DNA from: Oceanihabitans sp.
Lineage (GTDB): Bacteria; Bacteroidota; Bacteroidia; Flavobacteriales; Flavobacteriaceae
Reading direction: 5' to 3'
Length of the DNA stretch: 11,568 nucleotides
Assembly: GCA_018067265.1 (NCBI GenBank)
Contig: JAGPUY010000443.1
Location: forward strand, 1 to 11,568
Shown: positions 1 through 7,340 of the stretch, one piece after another
How the letters are laid out: the number at the start of each line of letters is the position of its first letter
Position numbering within the stretch: the first letter of the stretch is position 1
Notes under the pieces: model-generated
Seen by the model: only the letters and a program-made list of their open reading frames with translations
Told to the model about the DNA's origin: nothing
Database searches by the model: none
Made by a program: the position numbers and the translations under genes

Positions 1-1
1 A

Positions 2-730
2 AAAAAACAAGAATACTTAGATGAAGTCGTTTTGAAAGCAAAAAAAACAAAGAAAATTGTATTTCCAGATGACTATCCAGACCCAAAAGTACGCGCGAGC
101 AGTTTCACAAAAACATATACAATAAAAGAAAACAGATATTACCCTAACCAAACAGTTATGGATGTTATTAAAGATTTACCCGGAGTTGATGTAGATAATG
201 CTTCTACCAAAATTAGATCTACAAGAGGAGCAAAATCTATTATTCCTGGTAACAGGAATGATGAAGTAGCAGTAATTCTTAACGGTGTTAGAGTATCTGA
301 TTTTGATTTACTACGATCTATCAATGCTACAGAAATTGTGGAAGCTAAAGTAAATGCATCCGGAGCAGGATATGGCTTAGATGGTTTTGCCGGAGTAGTT
401 ATATTAAAAACTAAAGGAGAAATAAATCCATTTAAAGGCAAAGCTGCCAATACAGCATCTACTTTAAAAGTAGGAACTGTAGATTTTGGTTTTAACATTC
501 CTACAGCAAACTACTATAATTATGATATGCAATTCCCAACAAAAAATTCTAGAATATTTTACAGCACTTTAGATTGGTTACCAAACGTAAATTTAAAACC
601 AAACACAGACAATACAATAACGGTTTATAATGATAACCTAGATGAAATCAAACTTCTAATTAATGGCCAAAATGACAAAGGAAATTTAATTTTCAAGGTG
701 GTAACTATTAATAACAAAAGCAATCAATAG
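2..730 (+). CDS. C-terminal part of a TonB-receptor plug-domain protein (5' end outside window)
   Basis: The reading frame is open from base 2, so the gene begins upstream; the TTG at 32 is internal. The visible part opens with LDEVVLKA, the tail of the linker that usually precedes a TonB-dependent receptor plug in Bacteroidota. A plug-like stretch follows at about bases 140-420: TVMDVIKDLPGVDV, then RGAKSIIPG, VAVILNGVRV, INATEIVEAKV, GLDGFAGVVILKTKG. The remaining 100 or so residues are not a 22-strand barrel, and the protein stops soon after, so this is not an ordinary TonB receptor. Some large flavobacterial cell-surface proteins carry a plug-like domain at their C-terminus after carboxypeptidase-regulatory or macroglobulin-like domains, and this is my best guess from memory. 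The upstream domains cannot be seen. Its stop codon abuts that of the convergent ytxJ. Confidence 0.75.
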   Translation, partial: KKQEYLDEVVLKAKKTKKIVFPDDYPDPKVRASSFTKTYTIKENRYYPNQTVMDVIKDLPGVDVDNASTKIRSTRGAKSIIPGNRNDEVAVILNGVRVSDFDLLRSINATEIVEAKVNASGAGYGLDGFAGVVILKTKGEINPFKGKAANTASTLKVGTVDFGFNIPTANYYNYDMQFPTKNSRIFYSTLDWLPNVNLKPNTDNTITVYNDNLDEIKLLINGQNDKGNLIFKVVTINNKSNQ

Positions 731-734
731 TTAC
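701..734. repeat. 9-bp inverted repeat over two abutting stop codons
   Basis: GTAACTATT (701-709) is the exact reverse complement of AATAGTTAC (726-734), with a 16-base loop. The second arm contains both the TAG of the plug-domain gene (728-730) and the TAA of ytxJ (731-733 on the minus strand). It is AT-rich and has no strong U-tract, so it is a weak candidate for a shared 3'-end processing or termination hairpin. Confidence 0.5.
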
Positions 735-1111
735 ATATAATCCTGTAAATTTATAGTATTAATGGCACCATGAGAAGCATGATTTACTACGGTCCCATTT
801 TTGATAACGAGTAATTGTGGAGATTCATGCATAAGCATAAACTTAACACCAACTTCATTGGATATCTCTCTGTAGTTTAGTAGATCTAAATAGTATAAAT
901 CTAAATCTTTTTCCGTTAAATTATACATACCAACAAATTGCTTCATTACCATTCTGCTAATGCCACATCGCGTAGAATGTTTAAATATAACTTGCGTTTT
1001 CGTTTTAGATTTTTCTTCAATAAATTGCAATTGTTGTAAATCATTTAAAGGAATCCAAGGCAATACTTTTTCTTCTTTTGGCTGTGATGAACCGAATATT
1101 TTTTTAAACAT
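731..1111 (-). CDS. ytxJ: YtxJ-like monothiol bacilliredoxin
   Basis: A small (126 aa) cytoplasmic thioredoxin-fold protein of the YtxJ family, which is associated with bacillithiol redox systems. The diagnostic motif is visible as FKHSTRCGISRMVMKQF around residues 43-59: a single active-site Cys49 where thioredoxins have CxxC. Family members are thought to reduce or carry mixed disulfides with bacillithiol (de-bacillithiolation). The later segment HESPQLLVIKNGTVVNHASHG (about residues 95-115) matches the cis-proline and following strand of the thioredoxin fold, with the cis-Pro in ESPQ. There is no signal peptide. Flavobacteria are known to carry bacillithiol synthesis genes, but none lie in this window. 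The gene is monocistronic, divergent from clpB, and has its own recognisable promoter. The family assignment is firm; the biochemical role is inferred from the family. Confidence 0.88.
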   Translation of the reverse strand: MFKKIFGSSQPKEEKVLPWIPLNDLQQLQFIEEKSKTKTQVIFKHSTRCGISRMVMKQFVGMYNLTEKDLDLYYLDLLNYREISNEVGVKFMLMHESPQLLVIKNGTVVNHASHGAINTINLQDYM

Positions 1112-1176
1112 ACACGCTATTTTTTATTTCCTCTAAAACGGAATTAATTTTAAACTAAATACTTTAATATCCATTT

Positions 1177-1192
1177 AATGATATTAATCATT
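1177..1192. promoter_or_regulatory. Palindrome in the ytxJ leader (candidate operator)
   Basis: AATGAT-ATTA-ATCATT has perfect 6-bp arms around a 4-base centre. It lies about 15-30 bases downstream of the predicted ytxJ start site, where a bound repressor would block elongation. The region is AT-rich, so chance is possible; no regulator is encoded nearby. Confidence 0.35.
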
Positions 1193-1213
1193 CTTTTTGT
1201 CGAAACATTTTCG

Positions 1214-1243
1214 CAAACTTACTATTAGTAAACGCAATTACAA
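1214..1243 (-). promoter_or_regulatory. Flavobacterial promoter for ytxJ
   Basis: Read on the minus strand this is TTG (1243-1241), 19 bases, then TAAGTTTG (1221-1214). That fits the Bacteroidota consensus TTG-N17-23-TAnnTTTG in both boxes and spacing. Transcription would start near 1207, giving a 5' leader of about 95 bases that contains the palindrome at 1177-1192. Confidence 0.65.
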
Positions 1244-1289
1244 AAACAGACAAAAAGTCACCCGATTACCAATAAAAACAGCCATTTTG

Positions 1290-1312
1290 TCTTACGTCTT
1301 AAACTGGTAAGA
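1290..1312. promoter_or_regulatory. Dyad and tandem 6-mer upstream of clpB
   Basis: TCTTAC (1290-1295) pairs with GTAAGA (1307-1312) across 11 bases, and GTCTTA is also repeated in tandem at 1289-1294 and 1296-1301. This lies 44-66 bases before the clpB ATG. No CIRCE element (TTAGCACTC-N9-GAGTGCTAA) and no TAnnTTTG box is visible between 1112 and 1355, so this dyad is the only regulatory candidate I see for clpB. Support is weak. Confidence 0.25.
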
Positions 1313-1355
1313 TTGTTGACTTAGACTAATCAGAATAAAAAAACACAACATAACT

Positions 1356-3965
1356 ATGAACTTCAACAATTATACAATAAAATCACAAGAAGCCATACAA
1401 CAAGCACAACAAATTGCGCAAGGTTATGGCCATCAACAAATAGAGAACGAACATCTTTTTAAAGCTATTTTTGAAGTAGACGAAAATGTTTTACCATTTA
1501 TATTAAAAAAACTGAATGTAAACGTTGCCATGCTTCAGCAAATATTAGAGAAGGATTTAGAAAGCTTCCCAAAAGTTTCGGGTGGCGATATAATACTATC
1601 CCGAGAATTAGGAAAAACCCTAAATGAAGCAGCTATTATCGCCAAGAAAATGAACGATGATTATGTTTCCATAGAGCATTTAATACTCGCTATTTTTAAG
1701 TCGAAAAGCAAGATTTCTCAAATATTAAAAGACCAAAGTGTTACAGAAAAAGGCTTACAAGCAGCTATTGATGAATTGCGAAAAGGAGATCGAGTGACTT
1801 CACAAAGTCAAGAAGAAACCTATAACTCTTTAAATAAATACGCTAAAAACTTAAATCAATTAGCAAGAGACGGAAAATTAGATCCAGTAATTGGACGTGA
1901 TGAAGAAATACGAAGAATACTTCAAATATTATCGCGTAGAACCAAGAACAATCCTATTTTAGTTGGGGAGCCTGGAACTGGTAAAACCGCCATTGCGGAA
2001 GGTTTAGCACACCGAATTGTAGATGGAGATATTCCTGAAAACTTGATAGACAAGCAAATTTTTGCTCTAGATATGGGTGCATTAATTGCTGGCGCAAAAT
2101 TTAAAGGAGAATTTGAAGAAAGACTAAAAGCAGTTATAAAAGAAGTCACAGAAAGTGATGGAAATATTGTTCTTTTTATTGATGAAATCCATACACTTGT
2201 TGGCGCCGGAGGCGGTCAAGGCGCAATGGATGCAGCAAACATTTTAAAGCCTGCATTAGCTCGTGGTGAGCTTCGCGCTATTGGGGCAACCACTTTAGAC
2301 GAGTACCAAAAATACTTTGAAAAAGACAAAGCTTTAGAGCGTCGTTTTCAAAAAGTAATGGTTAATGAACCAGATACAGAAAGTGCTATTTCTATTTTAA
2401 GAGGAATAAAAGAAAAGTACGAAACACACCATAAAGTACGTATCAAAGATGAAGCGATTATTGGCGCCGTAGAACTTTCAGAAAGATATATTACCAATCG
2501 TTATTTACCAGACAAAGCTATTGATTTAATGGATGAAGCTGCTTCTAAATTACGTATGGAAATAAATTCTAAACCAGAAGAGTTAGATGTTTTAGATCGT
2601 AAAATCATGCAATTAGAAATCGAAATTGAAGCGATTAAACGTGAAAAAGACGAAACGAAATTAAAAGCTTTACGTGCGGACTTAGCAAATTTAAAAGAAG
2701 ATCGTAACGAAATTTATGCGCAATGGAAAACAGAAAAAGACGTTGTAGATAACATTCAAACTGCAAAATCTAATATTGAAGAGTTTAAGTTAGAAGCAGA
2801 ACGCGCAGAACGCGATGGGGATTATGGTAAAGTAGCAGAAATTCGTTACGGAAAAATCAAAGACGAACAAGAACGTTTAGAGAAGTTGCAAAAAGAACTG
2901 CAAGAAAACCAAAGCGAAAGCTCTTTGATTAAAGAAGAAGTTACCTATGAAGACATTGCAGATGTTGTAGCAAAATGGACAGGAATTCCTGTTACTAAAA
3001 TGCTGCAAAGTGATCGTGAAAAACTTTTAAAACTAGAAGATGAATTACACAAACGTGTGGTTGGTCAAGAAGAAGCAATTGTTGCAGTAAGTGATGCCGT
3101 ACGTCGTTCTAGAGCTGGTTTACAAAATCCGCAAAAACCGATAGGAACTTTTTTATTCCTTGGTACAACTGGAGTTGGTAAAACAGAATTAGCAAAAGCG
3201 TTAGCCGAATATCTTTTTGATGATGAAAGCGCGATGACTAGAATAGATATGAGTGAATACCAAGAACGTCATGCGGTAAGCAGACTTGTTGGTGCACCTC
3301 CAGGATATGTTGGTTACGATGAAGGCGGACAACTTACAGAAGCGGTACGAAGAAAACCGTATTCTGTGGTCCTTTTAGACGAAATTGAAAAAGCACATCC
3401 AGATACCTTCAATATTTTATTACAAGTGTTAGACGAAGGAAGATTAACAGACAACAAAGGTCGTGTTGCCGATTTTAAAAACACCATAATTATTATGACC
3501 TCCAACATGGGAAGTCAAATAATTCAAGAGCGTTTTGAAGCTACTAAAGACATTGATTCTGCAATAGAAGCAGCAAAAGTAGATGTATTAGCTTTACTGA
3601 AGCAAACCGTAAGACCAGAGTTTTTAAACCGAATAGATGATACTATTATGTTTACGCCTTTAAGCAAAGAAAACATTGTTCAAATTGTAGGTTTACAGTT
3701 AAAAGGAATCACTAAAATGATTGCACAACAAGGGATTACTTTTGATGCTACACAAGAAGCAATAAATTATTTAGCAGATAAAGGATATAATCCAGAATAT
3801 GGAGCAAGACCTGTAAAAAGAGTAATTCAGAAAGAAGTATTAAATGCTTTAAGTAAAGAAATACTAGGAGGAAAAGTTACTACAGATAGTATTATTCTGC
3901 TAGATGCTTTTGATGGAGAACTGGTTTTTAGAAACCAAAATAGCTTGGCTACCGAAGAAGTGTAA
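1356..3965 (+). CDS. clpB: ATP-dependent disaggregase ClpB
   Basis: A full-length (869 aa) Hsp100 chaperone that works as a hexameric ring in the cytoplasm, threading aggregated proteins through its pore together with DnaK/DnaJ/GrpE. Visible domains are: the N-terminal Clp repeat domain (about 1-145); NBD1 with Walker A GEPGTGKT (204-211) and Walker B LFIDE with D276/E277; the long charged coiled-coil M domain (about 405-530, rich in K/E/R), which distinguishes ClpB from ClpA and ClpC; NBD2 with Walker A GTTGVGKT (603-610) and Walker B VVLLDE with D675/E676; and the C-terminal small domain with GYNPEYGARPVKR. There is no IGF-type ClpP-binding loop in NBD2 that I can recognise, which agrees with ClpB. 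The ATG follows an A-rich leader without Shine-Dalgarno. It is transcribed alone, divergent from ytxJ, and ends before a cluster of hairpins. Confidence 0.98.
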   Translation: MNFNNYTIKSQEAIQQAQQIAQGYGHQQIENEHLFKAIFEVDENVLPFILKKLNVNVAMLQQILEKDLESFPKVSGGDIILSRELGKTLNEAAIIAKKMNDDYVSIEHLILAIFKSKSKISQILKDQSVTEKGLQAAIDELRKGDRVTSQSQEETYNSLNKYAKNLNQLARDGKLDPVIGRDEEIRRILQILSRRTKNNPILVGEPGTGKTAIAEGLAHRIVDGDIPENLIDKQIFALDMGALIAGAKFKGEFEERLKAVIKEVTESDGNIVLFIDEIHTLVGAGGGQGAMDAANILKPALARGELRAIGATTLDEYQKYFEKDKALERRFQKVMVNEPDTESAISILRGIKEKYETHHKVRIKDEAIIGAVELSERYITNRYLPDKAIDLMDEAASKLRMEINSKPEELDVLDRKIMQLEIEIEAIKREKDETKLKALRADLANLKEDRNEIYAQWKTEKDVVDNIQTAKSNIEEFKLEAERAERDGDYGKVAEIRYGKIKDEQERLEKLQKELQENQSESSLIKEEVTYEDIADVVAKWTGIPVTKMLQSDREKLLKLEDELHKRVVGQEEAIVAVSDAVRRSRAGLQNPQKPIGTFLFLGTTGVGKTELAKALAEYLFDDESAMTRIDMSEYQERHAVSRLVGAPPGYVGYDEGGQLTEAVRRKPYSVVLLDEIEKAHPDTFNILLQVLDEGRLTDNKGRVADFKNTIIIMTSNMGSQIIQERFEATKDIDSAIEAAKVDVLALLKQTVRPEFLNRIDDTIMFTPLSKENIVQIVGLQLKGITKMIAQQGITFDATQEAINYLADKGYNPEYGARPVKRVIQKEVLNALSKEILGGKVTTDSIILLDAFDGELVFRNQNSLATEEV

Positions 3966-3986
3966 AACAAGATAATCTTTATAGAA

Positions 3987-4019
3987 AATACTTTGATATG
4001 GAATAAATCACAAAGTATT
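3987..4019 (+). repeat. Inverted repeat just after clpB
   Basis: AATACTTTG (3987-3995) is the exact reverse complement of CAAAGTATT (4011-4019), with a 15-base loop, 21 bases after the clpB stop. No U-tract follows, so it looks more like a 3'-end stabilising stem than a complete terminator. A weaker AACGTA/TACGTT stem (4023-4028 with 4047-4052), with a short T-run, follows directly. Confidence 0.4.
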
Positions 4020-4078
4020 GTTAACGTAAAATAAGTTAAAAATTTCTACGTTTTTATAATAAGTTGGTTAGTTAGTTG

Positions 4079-4119
4079 AAAAACAGCGCGAATCTTTTTT
4101 AGACGAGCGCTGTTTTTTT
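4079..4119. terminator. Bidirectional intrinsic terminator between clpB and the T9SS gene
   Basis: AAAAACAGCGC (4079-4089) pairs perfectly with GCGCTGTTTTT (4107-4117), with a 17-base loop and a run of seven Ts on the plus strand. The A-tract at 4079-4083 becomes a U-tract on the minus strand, so the hairpin can end both clpB (+) and the convergent T9SS-substrate gene (-), whose stop is 20 bases away. Confidence 0.85.
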
Positions 4120-4138
4120 GTAATATATGTAATGCGTA

Positions 4139-5572
4139 TTAGTCTACTACCAAACGCTTAGAATCTATTTTTCTACCATCTACATACAGTGTGTAAAAGT
4201 AAACAGCAGATTGCATATTGTTTTTAGTTAATGTAACAGAACCATCACCAAATTGGTGAATAGGTATATCATAAACCACTTGACCTAAAGCAGAAATTAC
4301 CTGAATATTAGCGGTATTGTACTTCATTGGTATAAAATATTCTATAGTTGTAGTAGCCGTAAATGGATTTGGAATATTTTGATTTAATCGAATACTCTCA
4401 CTCGCATCTAAAGAATCACCCGGATTTTCAATACTTAGTGTTCCGTCACAAGCACAAGCTTCAATTGCAGACATTCTAGTCATTAATGCATCAATTTGCG
4501 CTTGTTGTGCAGTATTTTCGTTTTCTAAATCGGTAATTGCAGTTTGTAAAGGCGTCAAAATTGGCGCTAAATCTACAGCAACAGAAGTTCCATTTTCTAT
4601 AGCAACAGTTAGTGTCGTATCTGTTAAAGATGCAGAAGCTAAATTTTGGTTATCACTAGAAGGATCTACCCAAGCAGTTCCATCAAAATAATAGGTTTTG
4701 TTTTCCTCGGTATCATAAACCAACATTCCGGCAACAGCAGTTGCTCCTAAAGCAGTTCTACTTGCAGTTGTTAAACGGTTTAATAATAAAGCCTTATCTG
4801 TTGCTGCTAAATCTAAAGACGCATTAGCATCTGGAGTTATCGTAGCAATACCAGCTTGAGCCCCAATATAAGCGTTACCTGTAATTGCAGTATTACCATT
4901 TACTTCTAATTTTTCAGAAGGAGAAGTATCTCCCAAACTTACATTACCTGTAGCAGCAATATACAAAGAACTTGTAGCTGCACCTGGTTGTATTCTAAAA
5001 GGTAATGTGCTACCATTGGTAACATCTCTTACAAAAAAGTTTGACTCATTACCAGCCACATCCCAGACCTGCCCAGCCCAGCCTGCAGTTCCATCTTGTT
5101 CTAAACGCAGTGTTGGTGTATCTCCATCTGCAAGATGCAACTCCACAGCAGGTGCTGCTGTACCTAGCCCTAAATTTCCAGAAGCATTTAAGTAAAATGC
5201 ATTGTTTCCTGCTCCTGCTAAAATCCGAAAAGGATTTGTTCCTGCTGTAGCATCATCGATTGCAAAATAATTAAGACCTCCATTATCGGTATCATTAATG
5301 GAAATTCTCCAATCATTAGCTGCAAAACTGGCACTAGCGGAAGTGTCATCAAAATGAATTCTCAGGTTGTTCTCTTTTAATCTAACCGTATCAAATCCAA
5401 AGTTTTCACCATCTACACAGTCAAAACCAACGCAAGCGCTGCCGCCTACAATTAAGTCATCAAGAATAACATTATCTCTTTGGCTACTTGCTGTGTCGCC
5501 ATCTTGTTGTGCAAATGCGGTTGCGCTAAGCAGCATGCATAGCGGAATTAAATAATTTTTTAGTTTTTTCAT
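4139..5572 (-). CDS. Secreted T9SS substrate with tail-fibre-like repeats
   Basis: A 477-aa exported protein of unknown specific function. A Sec signal peptide covers residues 1-21 (hydrophobic core, cleavage after AFA). Next come an S/A/G-rich region with a possible disulfide pair (C47, C52) and two homologous units of about 60 residues: residues 88-147 and 164-224 share NxFxxxDxTxGxxPFRIxxGA, then GNxxLG, then xxLHL/KLEV. Such units are common in phage tail-fibre and flavobacterial surface proteins. Residues 250-302 resemble the widespread Bacteroidota segment with a TTAxRxAL...GMLVYDT...FDGTAWV pattern. Residues 338-371 look like a coiled coil, followed by CAC (373-375). The C-terminus (about 396-477: LNQNIPNPF, then YFYTLYVDGRKIDSKRLVVD) is a type A T9SS sorting domain, which is removed or anchored at the surface after export. 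Usual tail-fibre relatives end in an S74 chaperone peptidase; this one does not. An adhesin or structural role is a guess. Confidence 0.85.
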   Translation of the reverse strand: MKKLKNYLIPLCMLLSATAFAQQDGDTASSQRDNVILDDLIVGGSACVGFDCVDGENFGFDTVRLKENNLRIHFDDTSASASFAANDWRISINDTDNGGLNYFAIDDATAGTNPFRILAGAGNNAFYLNASGNLGLGTAAPAVELHLADGDTPTLRLEQDGTAGWAGQVWDVAGNESNFFVRDVTNGSTLPFRIQPGAATSSLYIAATGNVSLGDTSPSEKLEVNGNTAITGNAYIGAQAGIATITPDANASLDLAATDKALLLNRLTTASRTALGATAVAGMLVYDTEENKTYYFDGTAWVDPSSDNQNLASASLTDTTLTVAIENGTSVAVDLAPILTPLQTAITDLENENTAQQAQIDALMTRMSAIEACACDGTLSIENPGDSLDASESIRLNQNIPNPFTATTTIEYFIPMKYNTANIQVISALGQVVYDIPIHQFGDGSVTLTKNNMQSAVYFYTLYVDGRKIDSKRLVVD

Positions 5573-5581
5573 AATTTAAAT

Positions 5582-5617
5582 AAATTGATTATTAGCACCA
5601 GCAAGGTAAATCAATTT
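5582..5617 (-). promoter_or_regulatory. Stem-loop in the leader of the T9SS-substrate gene
   Basis: AAATTGATT (5582-5590) is the exact reverse complement of AATCAATTT (5609-5617), with an 18-base loop. The stem lies only 10 bases upstream of the ATG on the minus-strand mRNA, and its loop contains a further ACC/GGT 3-bp pairing. No clear TAnnTTTG box is visible upstream; the nearest resemblance is a shortened TACCTTG inside the loop. It may influence translation initiation, but this rests on base pairing alone. Confidence 0.35.
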
Positions 5618-5747
5618 GTTAAAACAGTATTTACACTGTCTTATTAATTACTCAAAAACAGGTATTTATACGTGCTTTAAAATTTCGGAAACACAGTACA
5701 TAAAACATAAGCATTATAGATATTCCTTCTATAGCGTATTATTTAAT

Positions 5748-7232
5748 TTATAACTTCAACGCTTTTTTAGATTTTTTCAATTGCTCCTGAAACAAAGTCG
5801 CATCTACTTCTTTCTTCCACATAGGAACTATTTTGTGTAACAATTCTTTTCCTTCTTTAGTTTCTAAAATTTCAGGAAATGCTTTTTCTAAAACCTCTAA
5901 CATTACCGAAGTTGCTGTAGAAGCTCCTGGTGAAGCGCCTAACAAGCAAGTAATACTTCCATCTTTACTACTGACTACTTCTGTACCAAATTGAAGCTTT
6001 CCTCCTTCAAATGCATCCTTCTTAATTATTTGAACACGCTGTCCTGCGACAAGAACTTCCCAATCTTCACTTTTAGCATCTTTTACAAACTTTCTTAAAG
6101 CATCCATTCTATCTTCATACGAAGAAGTTACTTGTTCAATTAAATATTTAGTTAAAGGCAAATTATGCCAGAATGCACCCAACAAAGGCGAAATATTATC
6201 CAACTGCACCGATTTAAATAAATCTAGATTAGAACCTTCTTTTAAAAATTTCGGACTAAACCCTGCAAAGGGTCCGAAAAGCAATTCGCGCTTCCCATTA
6301 ATATATCTTGTATCTAAATGCGGCGTAGACATTGGTGGATCTCCAATTCCTGCTTTACTATATACTTTTGCGTTATGCTGCTTTATAATTTCCTCATTTT
6401 TACAAACCAACCATTCCCCACTTATTGGAAATCCGCCATAACCTTCCTTTTCATCGATTTCTACTTTTTGCAACAATAGCAAGCTTCCTCCGCCTGCGCC
6501 AATAAAAACATGCTTTGATTCTAGATGATGTTTTTCATTGGTCACTAGGTTTTTCATTTCTACAGTCCAATCAATATCTGCACTTGGATCTACATCTTGT
6601 ACTTCCATATTGCAATGTACCCGTGTATTATATTTTGTTTCTAGAATTTTAAATAAAGATTTTGTAAGTGCTCCATAATTCACTTCTGTTCCTCTATCGA
6701 TTCGAGAAGCAGCCATGATTTCGTCTTCTTCTCTATTATGCATTATTAAAGGAAACCATGCTGCCATTTTATTACTATCCCGAGTAAACTCGATAGTATT
6801 AAACATAAAATGATCCTTCATACTATGAAAACGCTTTTCTAAATAATCGGCATTTTCTGTTCCTAAAACCCAACTGTGATGTGGTACTGCAGCAATAAAC
6901 TCCTCCGGATTCTCTAGTAATCCTTCTTCTGCTAGATAACTCCAAAATTGTTTAGAAGTTTCAAACTGTTCGCAAATTTTCACCGCTTTCTCAATAGCTA
7001 CAGACCCATTTTCATTTTCGGGACAATAATTCAACTCACAAAGTGCCGAATGTCCTGTTCCTGCATTATTCCATGCTGCAGAACTCTCTTGTGCCACTGC
7101 ATCTAATCGTTCTACAATTAAAACCTTTAAGTCTGGTTTTAAAATCTTAGAAATAAGCGCTAATGTCGCACTCATGATTCCTCCTCCAACACAAATTAAA
7201 TCGTATTCTTTAACGGCATTTATATCTTGCAT
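5748..7232 (-). CDS. mqo: Malate:quinone oxidoreductase
   Basis: This FAD-dependent, membrane-peripheral enzyme oxidises (S)-malate to oxaloacetate and passes electrons to the quinone pool, bypassing NAD-linked malate dehydrogenase in the TCA cycle. The 494-aa length suits the shorter Mqo class. The N-terminus has the dinucleotide-binding fold DLICVGGGIMSATLA (residues 11-25) with the acidic end of the second strand at VERLD (40-44). Family signatures follow: SSAAWNNAGTGHSALCELNY (50-69), SRIDRGTEVNYG (176-187), FIGAGGGSLLLLQK (243-256), GFPISGEW (267-274), LDTRYINGKRELLFGPFAGFSP (306-327), AGQRVQIIKKD (396-406) and LLGASPGASTAT (430-441). There is no transmembrane segment, as expected. It is single in its transcription unit: an intrinsic terminator separates it from the upstream OmpW-like gene, so it must have its own promoter in 7233-7295, where I see no clean consensus. 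Confidence 0.97.
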   Translation of the reverse strand: MQDINAVKEYDLICVGGGIMSATLALISKILKPDLKVLIVERLDAVAQESSAAWNNAGTGHSALCELNYCPENENGSVAIEKAVKICEQFETSKQFWSYLAEEGLLENPEEFIAAVPHHSWVLGTENADYLEKRFHSMKDHFMFNTIEFTRDSNKMAAWFPLIMHNREEDEIMAASRIDRGTEVNYGALTKSLFKILETKYNTRVHCNMEVQDVDPSADIDWTVEMKNLVTNEKHHLESKHVFIGAGGGSLLLLQKVEIDEKEGYGGFPISGEWLVCKNEEIIKQHNAKVYSKAGIGDPPMSTPHLDTRYINGKRELLFGPFAGFSPKFLKEGSNLDLFKSVQLDNISPLLGAFWHNLPLTKYLIEQVTSSYEDRMDALRKFVKDAKSEDWEVLVAGQRVQIIKKDAFEGGKLQFGTEVVSSKDGSITCLLGASPGASTATSVMLEVLEKAFPEILETKEGKELLHKIVPMWKKEVDATLFQEQLKKSKKALKL

Positions 7233-7295
7233 AATTGTATCCTATCATTTAGGCTTAAATATATGTAAGTCTATTGATATAATTAATTATTAAAT

Positions 7296-7323
7296 AAAAA
7301 AAGGCCGCATATAGCGACCTTTT
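7296..7323 (-). terminator. Intrinsic terminator of the OmpW-like gene
   Basis: On the minus strand AAAAGGTCGC (7323-7314), a 5-base loop, and GCGGCCTTTT (7308-7299) form a 10-bp stem in which the single non-Watson-Crick position is a U-G wobble; the U-tract runs on to 7296. On the plus strand the same position is a C-A mismatch, which indicates the minus strand as the functional direction. It starts 17 bases after the OmpW-like stop. Confidence 0.85.
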
Positions 7324-7340
7324 ATAATAAATCATGAATA

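Noticed and set aside
139..498. 119-codon open frame on the minus strand inside the plug-domain gene
   Set aside because: Antisense shadow of a well-supported coding frame, with no family resemblance and no start signal.
1314..1345. Sigma70-like TTGAC upstream of clpB as a -35 box
   Set aside because: No matching -10 box at 16-18 bases, and Bacteroidota do not generally use the E. coli consensus.
5537..5539. Cys12 of the T9SS substrate as a lipidated residue
   Set aside because: The preceding LIPL does not fit a lipobox (Pro at -2), and an AFA signal peptidase I site lies downstream.
5007..5555. Several plus-strand open frames opposite the T9SS-substrate gene
   Set aside because: Overlapping each other in different frames and rich in Pro/Ser, as expected from the antisense of a Gly/Ala/Thr-rich gene.
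4139..5572. Prophage tail-fibre gene as a sign of an integrated phage
   Set aside because: It has a Sec signal peptide and a T9SS sorting domain, and no other phage gene is nearby.
5715..5733. TATAGA/TCTATA dyad after mqo as a terminator
   Set aside because: Six AT-only pairs and no U-tract on the minus strand; too weak to call.
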